Positions 36,759-45,063 of a stretch of 64,000 bases of DNA are shown one piece after another. Origin of the DNA: Lentzea sp. NEAU-D7 (GTDB lineage Bacteria > Actinomycetota > Actinomycetes > Mycobacteriales > Pseudonocardiaceae); NCBI RefSeq assembly GCF_026242055.1, contig NZ_JAPJDL010000022.1, forward strand, positions 1 to 64,000. Reading direction: 5' to 3'. The position numbers and the translations under genes are program-made. The notes below the pieces were generated by a model. The model saw nothing but the letters and a program-made list of their open reading frames with translations, had not been told where the DNA came from and ran no database searches. Each line of letters starts with the position of its first letter. The first letter of the stretch is position 1.

Positions 36759-37161
36759 CACTTCCACCCCACGACACGCCGCCCATCCCACCCCGACACG
36801 CGGAACACCACCCCGAACAGACATGAGCCCAAACGGCCCAACGCCAAGCCGAGAAGCACAGCAAGGGCAACCACAAGCTCGGGAGCCCAAAGGAAGCCGG
36901 CAGAAGTGCCGGAGACATTCACAAGCCAGCCCAACACGATTAACGATGGCAAGCGAAGCGACGCCCCAACAATGGCGCCGAAGCGAAGCGAGGCGACACT
37001 CACATTCCCAGCAGGCCACCCCGATGCGAAGCGAGGGCACCCATATCGCGAGCGAAGCGAAGCGCCCACCACAAGGTCATGGGCAACACCCACGCCGGGG
37101 GTCCGGGGGCGGAGCCCGCCGGCTGGGGTCTGGGGGCTTGGCCCCCAGAAGACAATGCGAA
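36759..37161. repeat. Gene-free stretch with GAAGCGA motifs and GC-rich hairpin, copy 2
   Basis: No gene seen. From about 36950 to 37065 the motif GCGAAGCGA (or GAAGCGAAGC) recurs several times on the plus strand. At 37130-37148 CTGGGGGC and GCCCCCAG form the same 8-bp hairpin as at 183-201, preceded by related GGGGGTCCGGGGGC. The stretch looks like accumulated simple and dispersed repeats between the regulator and the tRNA transcript. Confidence 0.65.
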
Positions 37162-37196
37162 AGAGGCCTGTCTGCGCACTCCGCAGACAGGCCTCT
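37162..37196 (-). terminator. Terminator of the tRNA transcript
   Basis: AGAGGCCTGTCTGCG (37162-37176) and CGCAGACAGGCCTCT (37182-37196) form a 15-bp perfect stem with a 5-nt loop just downstream of tRNA-Glu. The minus strand continues with TTTCGC. Confidence 0.85.
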
Positions 37197-37206
37197 GACA
37201 CCTCTG

Positions 37207-37279
37207 TAGCCCCGAAGGGATTCGAACCCTCGCTACCGCCTTGAGAGGGCGGCGTCCTAGGCCGCTAGACGACGGGGCC
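37207..37279 (-). tRNA. tRNA-Glu (CTC)
   Basis: A 73-nt cloverleaf. The acceptor stem GGCCCCG pairs with CGGGGCT (one G-U pair). The D-arm contains TCTAGCGGCCTAGGA, the anticodon loop CTCTCAA reads CTC, and the T-arm holds GGTTCGAATCC. The 3' CCA is not encoded. It is downstream of tRNA-Gln and followed by a strong terminator. Confidence 0.95.
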
Positions 37280-37416
37280 CTAGAACTTCTTGCTGGTGTG
37301 AACCTTATCAGATCGCTCTGTCCGGTCCAAATCCGGCTATTCAGTTCTTTTTACTGCCAGGTCTTGCATTTTCAGCAGCTCCGGAAGCTTACCCGAGGGC
37401 AGTTCTTCCTTCGCAG

Positions 37417-37488
37417 CTGGGGTACCAGGACTCGAACCTAGACTAACTGAACCAGAATCAGTCGTGCTGCCAATTACACCATACCCCA
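37417..37488 (-). tRNA. tRNA-Gln (CTG)
   Basis: A 72-nt cloverleaf. The acceptor stem TGGGGTA pairs with TACCCCA, the anticodon stem-loop ACTGA-TTCTGGT-TCAGT reads CTG, and the T-arm GGTTCGAGTCC is intact. CCA is not encoded. It is probably co-transcribed with tRNA-Glu from the promoter at 37554-37583. Confidence 0.95.
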
Positions 37489-37553
37489 TTGGCTTCGACG
37501 ATCGACTTCGTTGTCCCGTGGGAGTTCCGAGGTCCTCGTTGCTGCCGAGAGAA

Positions 37554-37583
37554 ATACTAGACCACGCCCCCCGCAGAAGTGAA
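37554..37583 (-). promoter_or_regulatory. Promoter of the tRNA-Gln/tRNA-Glu transcript
   Basis: On the minus strand TTCACT (37583-37578), an 18-bp spacer and TAGTAT (37559-37554) form a good sigma-70-type promoter about 65 bp upstream of tRNA-Gln. Confidence 0.7.
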
Positions 37584-37638
37584 ATCGGCCCCCACCTGAA
37601 CACATCCGCGCAGGTGAGGACCGGTCTCGAAGGTGAAC

Positions 37639-38376
37639 TCAGGCGCTGGCGGTGGAGAGCTCGCACACGAGGAGCTCCGGCAGTTCGGCGAGCGTCGTGA
37701 TGGACGACAGGCCCGCGGGCAGCGTGCCGCCGCTCGGGCCGATGCGGTTGATCCAGACGCCGTGCATTCCGGCGTCCCGTGCGCCGATGGCGTCGGCGTG
37801 CAGGCGGTCTCCCACGTGGACGGTGTCGCCGGGCGGGACGCCCAGGGCCAGGCACGCGGTGTGGAAGATCACGCGGTCCGGCTTGGCGCAGCCCACCTCG
37901 CCGGCGATCAGGACGGCGTCGAAGTACTCGGCGAGGCCGAGCTGGGCGATCTTCACGCGCTGGTGGCGGCCCGAGGCGTTGCTGATCGCGGCGATCGGGA
38001 GTCCTGTCGCGCGGAGCCAGTCGAGCATCGGGATCGCGTCGGGGAACAGGCACCAGCCGGCGGAGAGGACCTCCTGGCGGCCGATCTCGCGGCGGGTCGC
38101 CTCCTCCAGCGACAGCTCCTCGCCGAGAGCGGCGAAGAAGGCCTGCGTCCGGATGTTGCGCATCTGCTCGTACTGGAGCTCACCGGCGAGCTGGCGGGAG
38201 ACGTGGTCGTCGGTGATCCTCTGCCACAACGACCAGGCGTCGGCGTTACCGACCATCGAGGCCAACGCGGCTCGCGAAGAAGCGCTGTAGTCGACAAGTG
38301 TGTCGTCGACGTCCAGGCACACAGCGCGGATCTCGCCGGTTCTCTTACGCGTGAAAGTCGGGGACGCAGTTGTCAC
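37639..38376 (-). CDS. HAD-superfamily hydrolase
   Basis: A 245-aa haloacid dehalogenase-type phosphatase. Motif I is CLDVDDTLVDYS (nucleophile Asp), motif II AAISNAS, motif III around CAKPDRVIF and motif IV HVGDRLHADAIGARDAGM. A helical cap lies between residues 30 and 110. The substrate is unknown. The GTG start at 38376 has TAACCT 6 nt upstream and no ribosome binding site, indicating leaderless expression. Confidence 0.88.
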   Translation of the reverse strand: MTTASPTFTRKRTGEIRAVCLDVDDTLVDYSASSRAALASMVGNADAWSLWQRITDDHVSRQLAGELQYEQMRNIRTQAFFAALGEELSLEEATRREIGRQEVLSAGWCLFPDAIPMLDWLRATGLPIAAISNASGRHQRVKIAQLGLAEYFDAVLIAGEVGCAKPDRVIFHTACLALGVPPGDTVHVGDRLHADAIGARDAGMHGVWINRIGPSGGTLPAGLSSITTLAELPELLVCELSTASA

Positions 38377-38754
38377 CCCGGAAGGTTAGGTGCGAGGGGG
38401 CCTCGTCCGATTCGGCTAACGAGGTGATTCCTACAGGTCCTTGCACGATCAAGCAGACCTTGAGGCCCCGAACGAACTAGCGACACTCCTCCGAGCGCCG
38501 AATGCAATAGCCCGGTCGAGTGTTGTTAGGCGACACAACGTTCCTCGTCCGCGCCGACCGTTCCGAGAGCGCGACACCCTAGCTCTCCGAACGGCATTTC
38601 GCACCAGTCGCAACCTTTTCGAGGCCTGGTCCACCAGACAGTCCACAGTGGACCTGCGAGGACGAGAGCCGCGCCACTCGGAACCGTCTTGACGCCTGCC
38701 GCGATCACGAGCATGCTGAGTTTATTCAACGCTGGTTGAAAAAAGGGGATCGAC
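38377..38754 (+). promoter_or_regulatory. Gene-free stretch with palindromic operator before the monooxygenase
   Basis: No gene seen in 378 bp. TTCAAC-GCTG-GTTGAA (38725-38740) is a perfect dyad immediately before the ribosome binding site AAAAAAGGGG of the monooxygenase gene (ATG 38755), as expected for a TetR-type repressor site. A second perfect dyad, GTCCAC-A-GTGGAC, lies at 38641-38653. No TetR gene is adjacent. Confidence 0.55.
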
Positions 38755-40011
38755 ATGGAGAGGACAACCTGCCTCGTCGTCGGCGGCGGGCCTGCCGGAA
38801 TGGTGCTGGGACTGCTCCTGGCCCGCGGCGGCGTCGAGGTCACGGTGCTCGAGAAGCACGGTGACTTCCTGCGCGACTTCCGCGGCGACACGGTGCACGC
38901 GTCGACGCTCACGCTGCTGGACGAGCTGGGGCTCGGTCCCGCGTTCGAGCAGGTGCCGCACCAGGACGTCGACAGGATGGAGGCGCTGCTCGCCGGCGGT
39001 GCCAAGGCCACGATCGCCGACCTGTCCCGGCTGCCCGGCCCGAACAAGCGCATCGCGATGGTGCCGCAGTGGGACTTCCTGGACCTGCTGGCGGACGCGG
39101 GCAGGCTCGAACCGGCGTTCACGCTGCGGATGAACACCGAGGTCACCGCGATCACCAAGAGCGGCAACAGGGTCACGGGCGTGAAGTACCGGGATCGCGT
39201 CGACGGGCACGAGGGCGAGTACGCCGCCGACCTCGTCGTCGCGGCCGACGGCCGGAGCTCGATCCTGCGCGCGGCCGTGGAGCTCCCGGTCTACAGCTTC
39301 GGCGCGCCGATGGACGTGTGGTGGTTCCGCCTGCCGCGGAAGGAAGGCGACTCCATCAAGGGCGGTGCCGGGAGGTTCAGCGCCGGCAGCGGGCTCGTCC
39401 TCATCCCCCGCGGCGACTACTTCCAGTGCGCCTTCCTGATCCGCAAGGGAACGGACCGGGCGGTGCGCGCCGAGGGCGTCGAGAAGTTCCGCGACCGCGT
39501 CGTCACGCTCGTCCCGTGGCTCGCGGACCGCGTGCACCACATCACCGACCTCGACGAGGTCAAGCTGCTGGACGTGAAGCTGGACCGGTTGCGCCGGTGG
39601 CACGTCGACGGACTGCTGTGCATCGGTGACGCCGCGCACGCGATGTCACCGGTCGGTGGCGTGGGCATCAACCTGGCCGTGCAGGACGCGGTGGCGGCGG
39701 CGACGCTGCTCGCCAAGCCGTTGCGGGAGGGGCGGGTCACCAGCGCGACGCTCGCGAAGGTGCGCGGGCGCAGGCTCTTCCCGACCGTGGTGATCCAGAC
39801 CGTGCAGCGGGTGATCCACCGGCTGTTCCTCGGCCGCAAGCTCAGCAGCACCGCGACGGTCTCCAGGGCGGGCGTGCCGCTGCCGCTCAAGATCGCGCAG
39901 AAGCTGCCGTTCCTCCAGGTGATCCCGGCCTACGTGGTCGCGATCGGGCCACGCCCGGAGCACGCGCCCGACTTCGCGCGGAGGGAACCGCAGACCATCG
40001 TCAGGTCGTGA
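38755..40011 (+). CDS. FAD-dependent class A monooxygenase (PHBH fold)
   Basis: A 418-aa flavoprotein. The FAD-binding GxGxxG is LVVGGGPAGMVLGLLLARGG (residues 7-26), the DG motif is VVAADGRSS and the GD motif is CIGDAAHAMSPVGGVGIN. This is the para-hydroxybenzoate hydroxylase fold used for aromatic hydroxylation in catabolism, ubiquinone-type pathways, antibiotic tailoring and resistance. The substrate is unknown. ATG 38755 follows AAAAGGGG. The palindrome just upstream suggests substrate-induced control. The 3' end overlaps the response-regulator gene by 11 bp. Confidence 0.88.
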   Translation: MERTTCLVVGGGPAGMVLGLLLARGGVEVTVLEKHGDFLRDFRGDTVHASTLTLLDELGLGPAFEQVPHQDVDRMEALLAGGAKATIADLSRLPGPNKRIAMVPQWDFLDLLADAGRLEPAFTLRMNTEVTAITKSGNRVTGVKYRDRVDGHEGEYAADLVVAADGRSSILRAAVELPVYSFGAPMDVWWFRLPRKEGDSIKGGAGRFSAGSGLVLIPRGDYFQCAFLIRKGTDRAVRAEGVEKFRDRVVTLVPWLADRVHHITDLDEVKLLDVKLDRLRRWHVDGLLCIGDAAHAMSPVGGVGINLAVQDAVAAATLLAKPLREGRVTSATLAKVRGRRLFPTVVIQTVQRVIHRLFLGRKLSSTATVSRAGVPLPLKIAQKLPFLQVIPAYVVAIGPRPEHAPDFARREPQTIVRS

Positions 40012-40660
40012 CGAACGCCTCGGAGCTTTCGCCGAGCACCATCGCCACGGCGTGCGCGCGGTCACGGGCGCCCAGCTTGCGCAGGATGGCCTTCACGTGG
40101 GTCTTCACGGTGTCGTTGCTGATGAAGAGCCGCTGGGCGATGCGGGCGTTGTCCATGCCCTTCGCCATCTCGGCCAGCACGTCGAACTCCCGCGCCGACA
40201 GCCGGCCGAGCGACGCGGGAGGCGGCATCCGCGCAGGCAGGCGCGCGAGCGAGCCCACCCGCGCGTCGATCGTGGCGGGAGCACCCCGCACCGCGGCCGC
40301 GATCAGCGGCAACAGCTCGGCCACGGGCGAGGTCTTCAGCAGGTAGGCCACCGCGCCGGCGTCGAGCGCCGCGCGGGCCCAGCTCGGACTGTCCGCATTG
40401 GACAGAACGACGACGCGGGCGCCCGGCCGGTACTGCGCGGTGTCCCGCACGGTGCGCAGCGGCCCGGCGCCCGGCACGTCGAAGTCCGTGACGACCAGGT
40501 CCACCAGCGTGCCGCGCAGGCTGCGCGCAGCCTCGGCCACGTTGTGGGCGATGCCCACAACGCGGAAGCAGTGCGTGCGGTGCAGCGAGAGCCGCAGCCC
40601 TTCGGTGATGAGCTGCGATCCGTCGACCAGCAACACTCGGGTGGACGCCTGGTCCGTCAT
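40001..40660 (-). CDS. NarL/LuxR-type response regulator with atypical receiver
   Basis: A 219-aa regulator. The receiver (about 8-120) keeps the phospho-acceptor position Asp59 (VVTDFDVPG), Ser87 and Lys109 (YLLKTSP), but the usual second acidic residue near the N-terminus is Gly14 (LLVDGSQL). This should weaken Mg binding and phosphorylation. The C-terminal LuxR helix-turn-helix (LSAREFDVLAEMAKGMDNAR...TVKTHVKAIL) looks normal. No histidine kinase is next to it, so it is an orphan that may respond to a ligand or another protein. Confidence 0.85.
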   Translation of the reverse strand: MTDQASTRVLLVDGSQLITEGLRLSLHRTHCFRVVGIAHNVAEAARSLRGTLVDLVVTDFDVPGAGPLRTVRDTAQYRPGARVVVLSNADSPSWARAALDAGAVAYLLKTSPVAELLPLIAAAVRGAPATIDARVGSLARLPARMPPPASLGRLSAREFDVLAEMAKGMDNARIAQRLFISNDTVKTHVKAILRKLGARDRAHAVAMVLGESSEAFVTT

Positions 40661-40727
40661 GACACCGGGAAGTTACTCGCGGGTACCGCGCTGCGTAACC
40701 TGCCGAACGCCGGATTGCTCCGTACGG

Positions 40728-41486
40728 CTACCTATTTGCGACCGGATTGGTGAGCGTGCCAAGGCCGTCCACAGTCACGGAGACCGTCTGTCCGGCCCTG
40801 ATCGGCCCGACCCCGGCCGGGGTGCCGGTCAGGATCAGGTCGCCCGGCAGCAGCGTCATGATGCCGGAGACGTACTCGACGAGTGACGGAATGTCGTGCA
40901 CCATCAACGAAGTACGGCCGTCTTGTTTGACTTCCCCGTCGACCTCGGTGACGACGCGCACGTCGGAGGGGTCGAAGTCGGTCTCGATGAAGGGGCCCAG
41001 CGGGCAGAACGTGTCGAAGCCCTTGGCGCGCGTGAACTGCACGTCCTTCTTCTGCAGGTCGCGAGCCGTGACGTCGTTGGCGATCGTGTAGCCCATGATC
41101 ACACTGGCGGCCTTGGCCTTCGGCACGTCGCGGCACGGCTGGCCGATGATGACGGCGAGCTCGCCCTCGAAGTCGACGCGCTCGGACACGGCCGGCAGCT
41201 TGATCTCGACGTTCGGGCCGACCACCGAGGTGTTGGGCTTGAAGAACAGCAACGGCTCCGCGGGAACCTCGTTGCCGAGCTCCTTCGCGTGGTCGGCGTA
41301 GTTCCGGCCCACGCCAATGATCTTGGTGGGCAGGATGGGGGCGAGCAGCCTCACGTCCGCCAACGGCCACTTCCGGCCGGTGAACGTGGGCGTGCCGAAG
41401 GGGTGTTCGGCGATTTCCGCGGCCTCGTCGCCTTGGACGGCGACGAAGGCCACGCCTGCGGGATGAGCAATTCGGGCGATGCGCAC
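40728..41486 (-). CDS. Fumarylacetoacetate hydrolase family protein
   Basis: A 252-aa member of the FAH superfamily, which cleaves or isomerises diketo acids (homologues are called 2-hydroxyhepta-2,4-diene-1,7-dioate isomerase or oxaloacetate tautomerase/decarboxylase). Metal ligands appear in [10 protein letters not shown], and [28 protein letters not shown] and [18 protein letters not shown] are family blocks. The GTG start at 41486 has TAAACT 6 nt upstream. It corresponds to Rv2993c by position. The gltX gene that usually follows it is absent here. Confidence 0.88.
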   Translation of the reverse strand: MRIARIAHPAGVAFVAVQGDEAAEIAEHPFGTPTFTGRKWPLADVRLLAPILPTKIIGVGRNYADHAKELGNEVPAEPLLFFKPNTSVVGPNVEIKLPAVSERVDFEGELAVIIGQPCRDVPKAKAASVIMGYTIANDVTARDLQKKDVQFTRAKGFDTFCPLGPFIETDFDPSDVRVVTEVDGEVKQDGRTSLMVHDIPSLVEYVSGIMTLLPGDLILTGTPAGVGPIRAGQTVSVTVDGLGTLTNPVANR

Positions 41487-41503
41487 GGAGCCAGTTTACG
41501 AGG

Positions 41504-43087
41504 TCAGCCACTTCGCACGGATTTGTGCACCAAGGCGTCGCAGAGCGCCAGCCAGCTCGCCTCCACGATGTTGCCGTGCACACCCACGGTCGTCCACTCG
41601 CGCTCGCCGTCGGTGGACTCCACCAGCACGCGCGTCACGGCGTCCGTGCCGGGGTGCTCGGTGAGGATGCGCACCTTGTAGTCGGCCAGCTCCACTGTGT
41701 CCAACCAGGACAGGTGCGGCAGCAACGCCTTGCGCAGCGCCGCGTCCAGGGCGTGCACGGGCCCGATCCCCTCGGCGGTCGCGATGACCCGCTCCCCCGC
41801 CACGTGCACCTTGACCGTGGCCTCGGACACGATCTCGCCGTCCGAGCGGTGGTCGAGCACGACTCGGTAGGACTCCAGCGTGAACGGAGGATCGTCCAGT
41901 TGGGACAGCTCGGAGCGCAGCAGGAGCTCCATCGAGGCGTCGGCGGCCTCGAACGACCAGCCCTTCGCCTCCAGTTCCTTGACGCGCTTCAACGCACTGC
42001 CGACCTCGGTCCCCCGGCCGGTCAGGTCGAGCCCGAACTCACGTCCCTTGAGTTCGATGCTCGCCCGACCGGCCATCTCGGTGACCAGCACCCGCATGTC
42101 GTTGCCGACGGTGTCCGGATCGATGTGGTTGTACAGCTCCGGATCCACCTTGATCGCGCTCGCGTGCAGACCCGCCTTGTGAGCGAATGCTGACGACCCG
42201 ACGTAGGCCTGGTGGGTGTCGGGTGCGATGTTCGCGATCTCGGCCAACGCATGGGAGACACGGGTGAGCTCGGCCAGTGCCCCGATCGGGAGCACCTCCA
42301 TGCCGAGCTTGGTCACGAGGTTTCCCACGACGGCGAACAGGTCCGCGTTGCCTGCTCGCTCGCCATAACCGTTGGCGGTGCACTGAACGTGCGTCGCGCC
42401 CGCCTGAACGGCCGCGAGGGTGTTCGCCACCGCGCAGGACGTGTCGTCCTGGCAGTGGATTCCTACTCGGAACCCGGTCTTCTCGACGACCTCCGCGACC
42501 GTCTCCGCGAGCCCCAGCGGCAGCTGCCCGCCGTTCGTGTCGCACAGCACGACGACGTCCGCGCCACCCTCCACAGCGGACTCCAGCACGCGCAGGCTCG
42601 TGTCCGGGGAGAAGGCGTACCCGTCGAAGAAGTGCTCCGCGTCGAGGAAGACGCGCCTGCCGTGGTCCTTGAGGAACCGGACGGTGTCGCGCACCATCTT
42701 CAGGTTCTCCCCGGAGTCCGTGCGCAGCGCGCGTTCGATGTGCCTGAGGTCCGACTTGGCCACCAGCGTCACCACCGGCGCCTGGGAGTCGAGGAGTGCC
42801 TTGACCTGCGGGTCCTCCTCGACCTTCACCCCGGCCTTGCGCGTCGCCCCGAACGCGACCAGCTTGGCGTGCTTCAGCTCCAGGTCACCGGCCGCCGCAC
42901 GGGCGAAGAACTCCGTGTCCTTCGGCATGGCGCCGGGCCAGCCGCCCTCGATGAACCCGACGCCGAGCCCGTCCAGCAGCCGCGCGACCGCGAGCTTGTC
43001 CGTGACGGAGTACGAAATGCCCTCACGTTGTGCGCCATCGCGCAGCGTCGTGTCGTAGACGTGGAACGCGTCGGTCGGGCCGGCCAT
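41504..43087 (-). CDS. cimA: (R)-citramalate synthase
   Basis: A 527-aa enzyme that condenses acetyl-CoA with pyruvate to (R)-citramalate, the threonine-independent entry to isoleucine. The HMGL-like TIM barrel begins VYDTTLRDGAQREGISYSV (about 9-27). HCQDDTSCAVANTLAAVQAG and HKAGLHASAI are catalytic/metal segments, and the C-terminal regulatory domain (about 400-520) should bind isoleucine. The ATG at 43087 has GAGGAG at 9-nt spacing; an ATG 9 nt upstream abuts that site. A leader peptide with three consecutive Ile codons and a terminator precede the gene. Confidence 0.93.
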   Translation of the reverse strand: MAGPTDAFHVYDTTLRDGAQREGISYSVTDKLAVARLLDGLGVGFIEGGWPGAMPKDTEFFARAAAGDLELKHAKLVAFGATRKAGVKVEEDPQVKALLDSQAPVVTLVAKSDLRHIERALRTDSGENLKMVRDTVRFLKDHGRRVFLDAEHFFDGYAFSPDTSLRVLESAVEGGADVVVLCDTNGGQLPLGLAETVAEVVEKTGFRVGIHCQDDTSCAVANTLAAVQAGATHVQCTANGYGERAGNADLFAVVGNLVTKLGMEVLPIGALAELTRVSHALAEIANIAPDTHQAYVGSSAFAHKAGLHASAIKVDPELYNHIDPDTVGNDMRVLVTEMAGRASIELKGREFGLDLTGRGTEVGSALKRVKELEAKGWSFEAADASMELLLRSELSQLDDPPFTLESYRVVLDHRSDGEIVSEATVKVHVAGERVIATAEGIGPVHALDAALRKALLPHLSWLDTVELADYKVRILTEHPGTDAVTRVLVESTDGEREWTTVGVHGNIVEASWLALCDALVHKSVRSG

Positions 43088-43110
43088 CGGGGTCATCTCC
43101 TCATCCGGGC

Positions 43111-43215
43111 AAACAAAAAGACCCCCCGCGGGATGCGAGAGGTCTGCGCGTCGGGTGCCAGGGGCGGCAACTACCCGACGCGCTCGTCGATAATGATGGC
43201 GGTGTGCTGAGCCAT
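43111..43215 (-). promoter_or_regulatory. Isoleucine-responsive transcription attenuator of cimA (predicted)
   Basis: On the minus strand: leader peptide gene (43215-43171), then segment 1 (43173-43183) and segment 2 (43146-43156) that pair perfectly over 11 bp, then an 11-bp terminator stem (43135-43145 with 43119-43129) and TTTTGTTT. Segment 2 can instead pair with the terminator's 3' arm (ACCC and CGCG with CGCG and GGGT, 8 pairs around a 2x2 internal loop), giving a competing antiterminator. A ribosome stalled on the Ile codons would cover segment 1 and favour read-through. Confidence 0.8.
43171..43215 (-). CDS. cimA leader peptide MAQHTAIIIDERVG
   Basis: A 14-codon frame with Ile codons ATC ATT ATC in a row, ending in TAG inside the first attenuator hairpin. 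There is no ribosome binding site, but CAGCAT lies 7 nt before the ATG and TTGGTA 18 bp further upstream, matching the leaderless layout of many genes here. The peptide itself is expected to have no function beyond translation-coupled control of cimA. Confidence 0.78.
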   Translation of the reverse strand: MAQHTAIIIDERVG

Positions 43216-43315
43216 GTCCGGGATGCTGCCACAGCTCGGCACGGCGTACCAAGCGACGGGAGGAAATCTCCCACTATCTGGTCACGGGTTCACGCCTGTG
43301 ACGCCACCTTCGTGA

Positions 43316-43344
43316 GGGGGCGGCCCGCACGGCGGGCCGCCCCC
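43316..43344 (-). terminator. Terminator after btuF
   Basis: GGGGGCGGCCCGC (43316-43328) and GCGGGCCGCCCCC (43332-43344) form a 13-bp perfect stem with a 3-nt loop, 4 nt beyond the stop codon. Confidence 0.8.
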
Positions 43345-43348
43345 CGGC

Positions 43349-44326
43349 TCAGGCCCCGGCCAGGGACTTCGCGCACGCCACGCTCCAGGCCGCGGTGCGC
43401 GGCGACTCGACCAGCGCCGCGTACGGCAACGAGAAGAACCGCTTCCCCTTGACCGCGGGCGAGTTGGACAGGGGCGCGAACCCCTCCAGGAACGCCTGCT
43501 TCTGCTCCGGGGTGTTCGCCTCCCCGTCCGCGTAGTCCACGATGAGCACGACCTCGGGGTCGCGCTGCACCACGGTCTCCCAGTTGACCGTGGTCCAGCT
43601 GTCGTTCAGGTCTCCGAAGATGTTGTCGCCGCCGGCCTTCGAGATGATGTCCTGCGGCGCCGCGTTCTTGCCGGACGTGAACGGCTGGTCCTGCCCGCTG
43701 TCGTAGAGGAACACCTTGGGCCGCGGCTTCCCGGCCATCAGCCGGCCCGCGTTCGCGATCTGCTCCTGGTAGGTCTTCACGAGCTCCTCGGCCTTGGCCT
43801 CGACCCGGAAGATCTTCCCGAGGTTGCGCAGGTCCGTGTACAACGCGTCCAGCGCGGGCATGATCCCCCGCTGCTGCCCGACGCCGTTGCGGCAGGCCTC
43901 GGTCAGCTGGTAGGTCCCGATCCCCAGGGCCTTCAACGCGTCCGGGGTGAAGCCGGTGCTCTCGCTGAACCCGTAGTTCCAGCCGGCGAAGACCAGGTCC
44001 GCGTTCGCGCCCTGCACGACCTCCTTGGAGACCTTGTCGGACAGGTGCTTCACGCTCTCGAAGTCGGCCTTCCAGGGCGAGGTGCGCACGTCGACGGTGT
44101 CGGTGCCGGACACGACGTACCCCGCCATCCGGTCCTTCAGGCCCAGCGCGAACATCAGCTCGGTGATGCCGGTGTCGTTCGTGACCACTTTGGACGGGAC
44201 CTTGTCGAACGTGACCTGCTGACCGCAGTTCGTGATCGTCACGGGGTCGGACGCGGAGGCGTCCTGGGCCACCGTGGCACCGCAGCCGGAGACCAGCAGC
44301 AGCACGGCGCAGACGACGGTTCTCAA
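43349..44326 (-). CDS. btuF: Cobalamin ABC importer, substrate-binding lipoprotein
   Basis: A 325-aa class III (helical-backbone) substrate-binding lipoprotein. The lipobox LVSGC places the lipidated Cys at 15; the two lobes span about 30-325, with VTFDKVPSKVVTNDTGITEL at the start. By sequence alone it looks like a siderophore or B12 binder. The cobalamin riboswitch ahead of the operon favours B12. The TTG start at 44326 overlaps the ATPase stop (TTGA) and has GGAGG at 7-nt spacing. Confidence 0.8.
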   Translation of the reverse strand: MRTVVCAVLLLVSGCGATVAQDASASDPVTITNCGQQVTFDKVPSKVVTNDTGITELMFALGLKDRMAGYVVSGTDTVDVRTSPWKADFESVKHLSDKVSKEVVQGANADLVFAGWNYGFSESTGFTPDALKALGIGTYQLTEACRNGVGQQRGIMPALDALYTDLRNLGKIFRVEAKAEELVKTYQEQIANAGRLMAGKPRPKVFLYDSGQDQPFTSGKNAAPQDIISKAGGDNIFGDLNDSWTTVNWETVVQRDPEVVLIVDYADGEANTPEQKQAFLEGFAPLSNSPAVKGKRFFSLPYAALVESPRTAAWSVACAKSLAGA

Positions 44327-45063
44327 GGGGTGACCTCCTGGTCGAACAGGAGCTGGGGAACTCCCGTGGTGGGGTGGGCGACGACGTGCGCGGTGACGTG
44401 GAAGACCTTGGCGACCAGTTCGGGGACCAGGACCTCGGCCGGCGTGCCGGACGCGACGACGCGGCCCTCGTCGAGGACGTACAGGCGGTCGCAGAAGGAC
44501 GCCGCGAGGTTCAGGTCGTGCAGGACCGTGAGCACGGTGACGCCCAGTCCGCGCGCGAGCCGCAGGACGTCGAGCTGGTGGCGGATGTCGAGGTGGTTCG
44601 TCGGCTCGTCCAGCACGAGGACGCGCGGTTCCTGGGCGAGTGCGCGGGCGATGAGCACGCGCTGGCGTTCGCCACCGGAGAGGCTGAGGAAGCTCCGCGA
44701 GGCGAGGTGCGCGACGTCCACGGTGGCCAGCGCCTCGGACACCACCCGTGCGTCACGGGCGGGATCGCGGTCGTGCGGCAGGCGGCCCATCTCCACGACC
44801 TCGGCGACCGTGAAGTCGAACTCGACCTGCGACTCCTGCGTGAGCGCGGCGAGGTCGCGGGCGACGCCGTGTCGCTTGTGGACGTTGTCGCCGTCGAGCA
44901 GGACGGTGCCCGCGTCCGGCTTCAACGCCCGGTACACGCAGCGCAGCGTCGTGGACTTGCCGCTGCCGTTGGGACCGACGATGCCGACGACCTCACCGCT
45001 GGCGTGCAGGGTGATGCCGGAGACGATGTCCCGCACGGTGACACCGGTGAGCTCGACCCGCAT
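44323..45063 (-). CDS. btuD: Cobalamin ABC importer, ATPase
   Basis: A 246-aa ABC ATPase of the FecE/BtuD type. Walker A is GPNGSGKST, the signature LSLSGGERQRVLIARALA and Walker B VLVLDEPTNHLD. The ATG start overlaps the permease stop codon (TGATG), and its stop overlaps btuF, so the three genes are tightly coupled and lie in one operon behind the riboswitch. Confidence 0.85.
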   Translation of the reverse strand: MRVELTGVTVRDIVSGITLHASGEVVGIVGPNGSGKSTTLRCVYRALKPDAGTVLLDGDNVHKRHGVARDLAALTQESQVEFDFTVAEVVEMGRLPHDRDPARDARVVSEALATVDVAHLASRSFLSLSGGERQRVLIARALAQEPRVLVLDEPTNHLDIRHQLDVLRLARGLGVTVLTVLHDLNLAASFCDRLYVLDEGRVVASGTPAEVLVPELVAKVFHVTAHVVAHPTTGVPQLLFDQEVTP

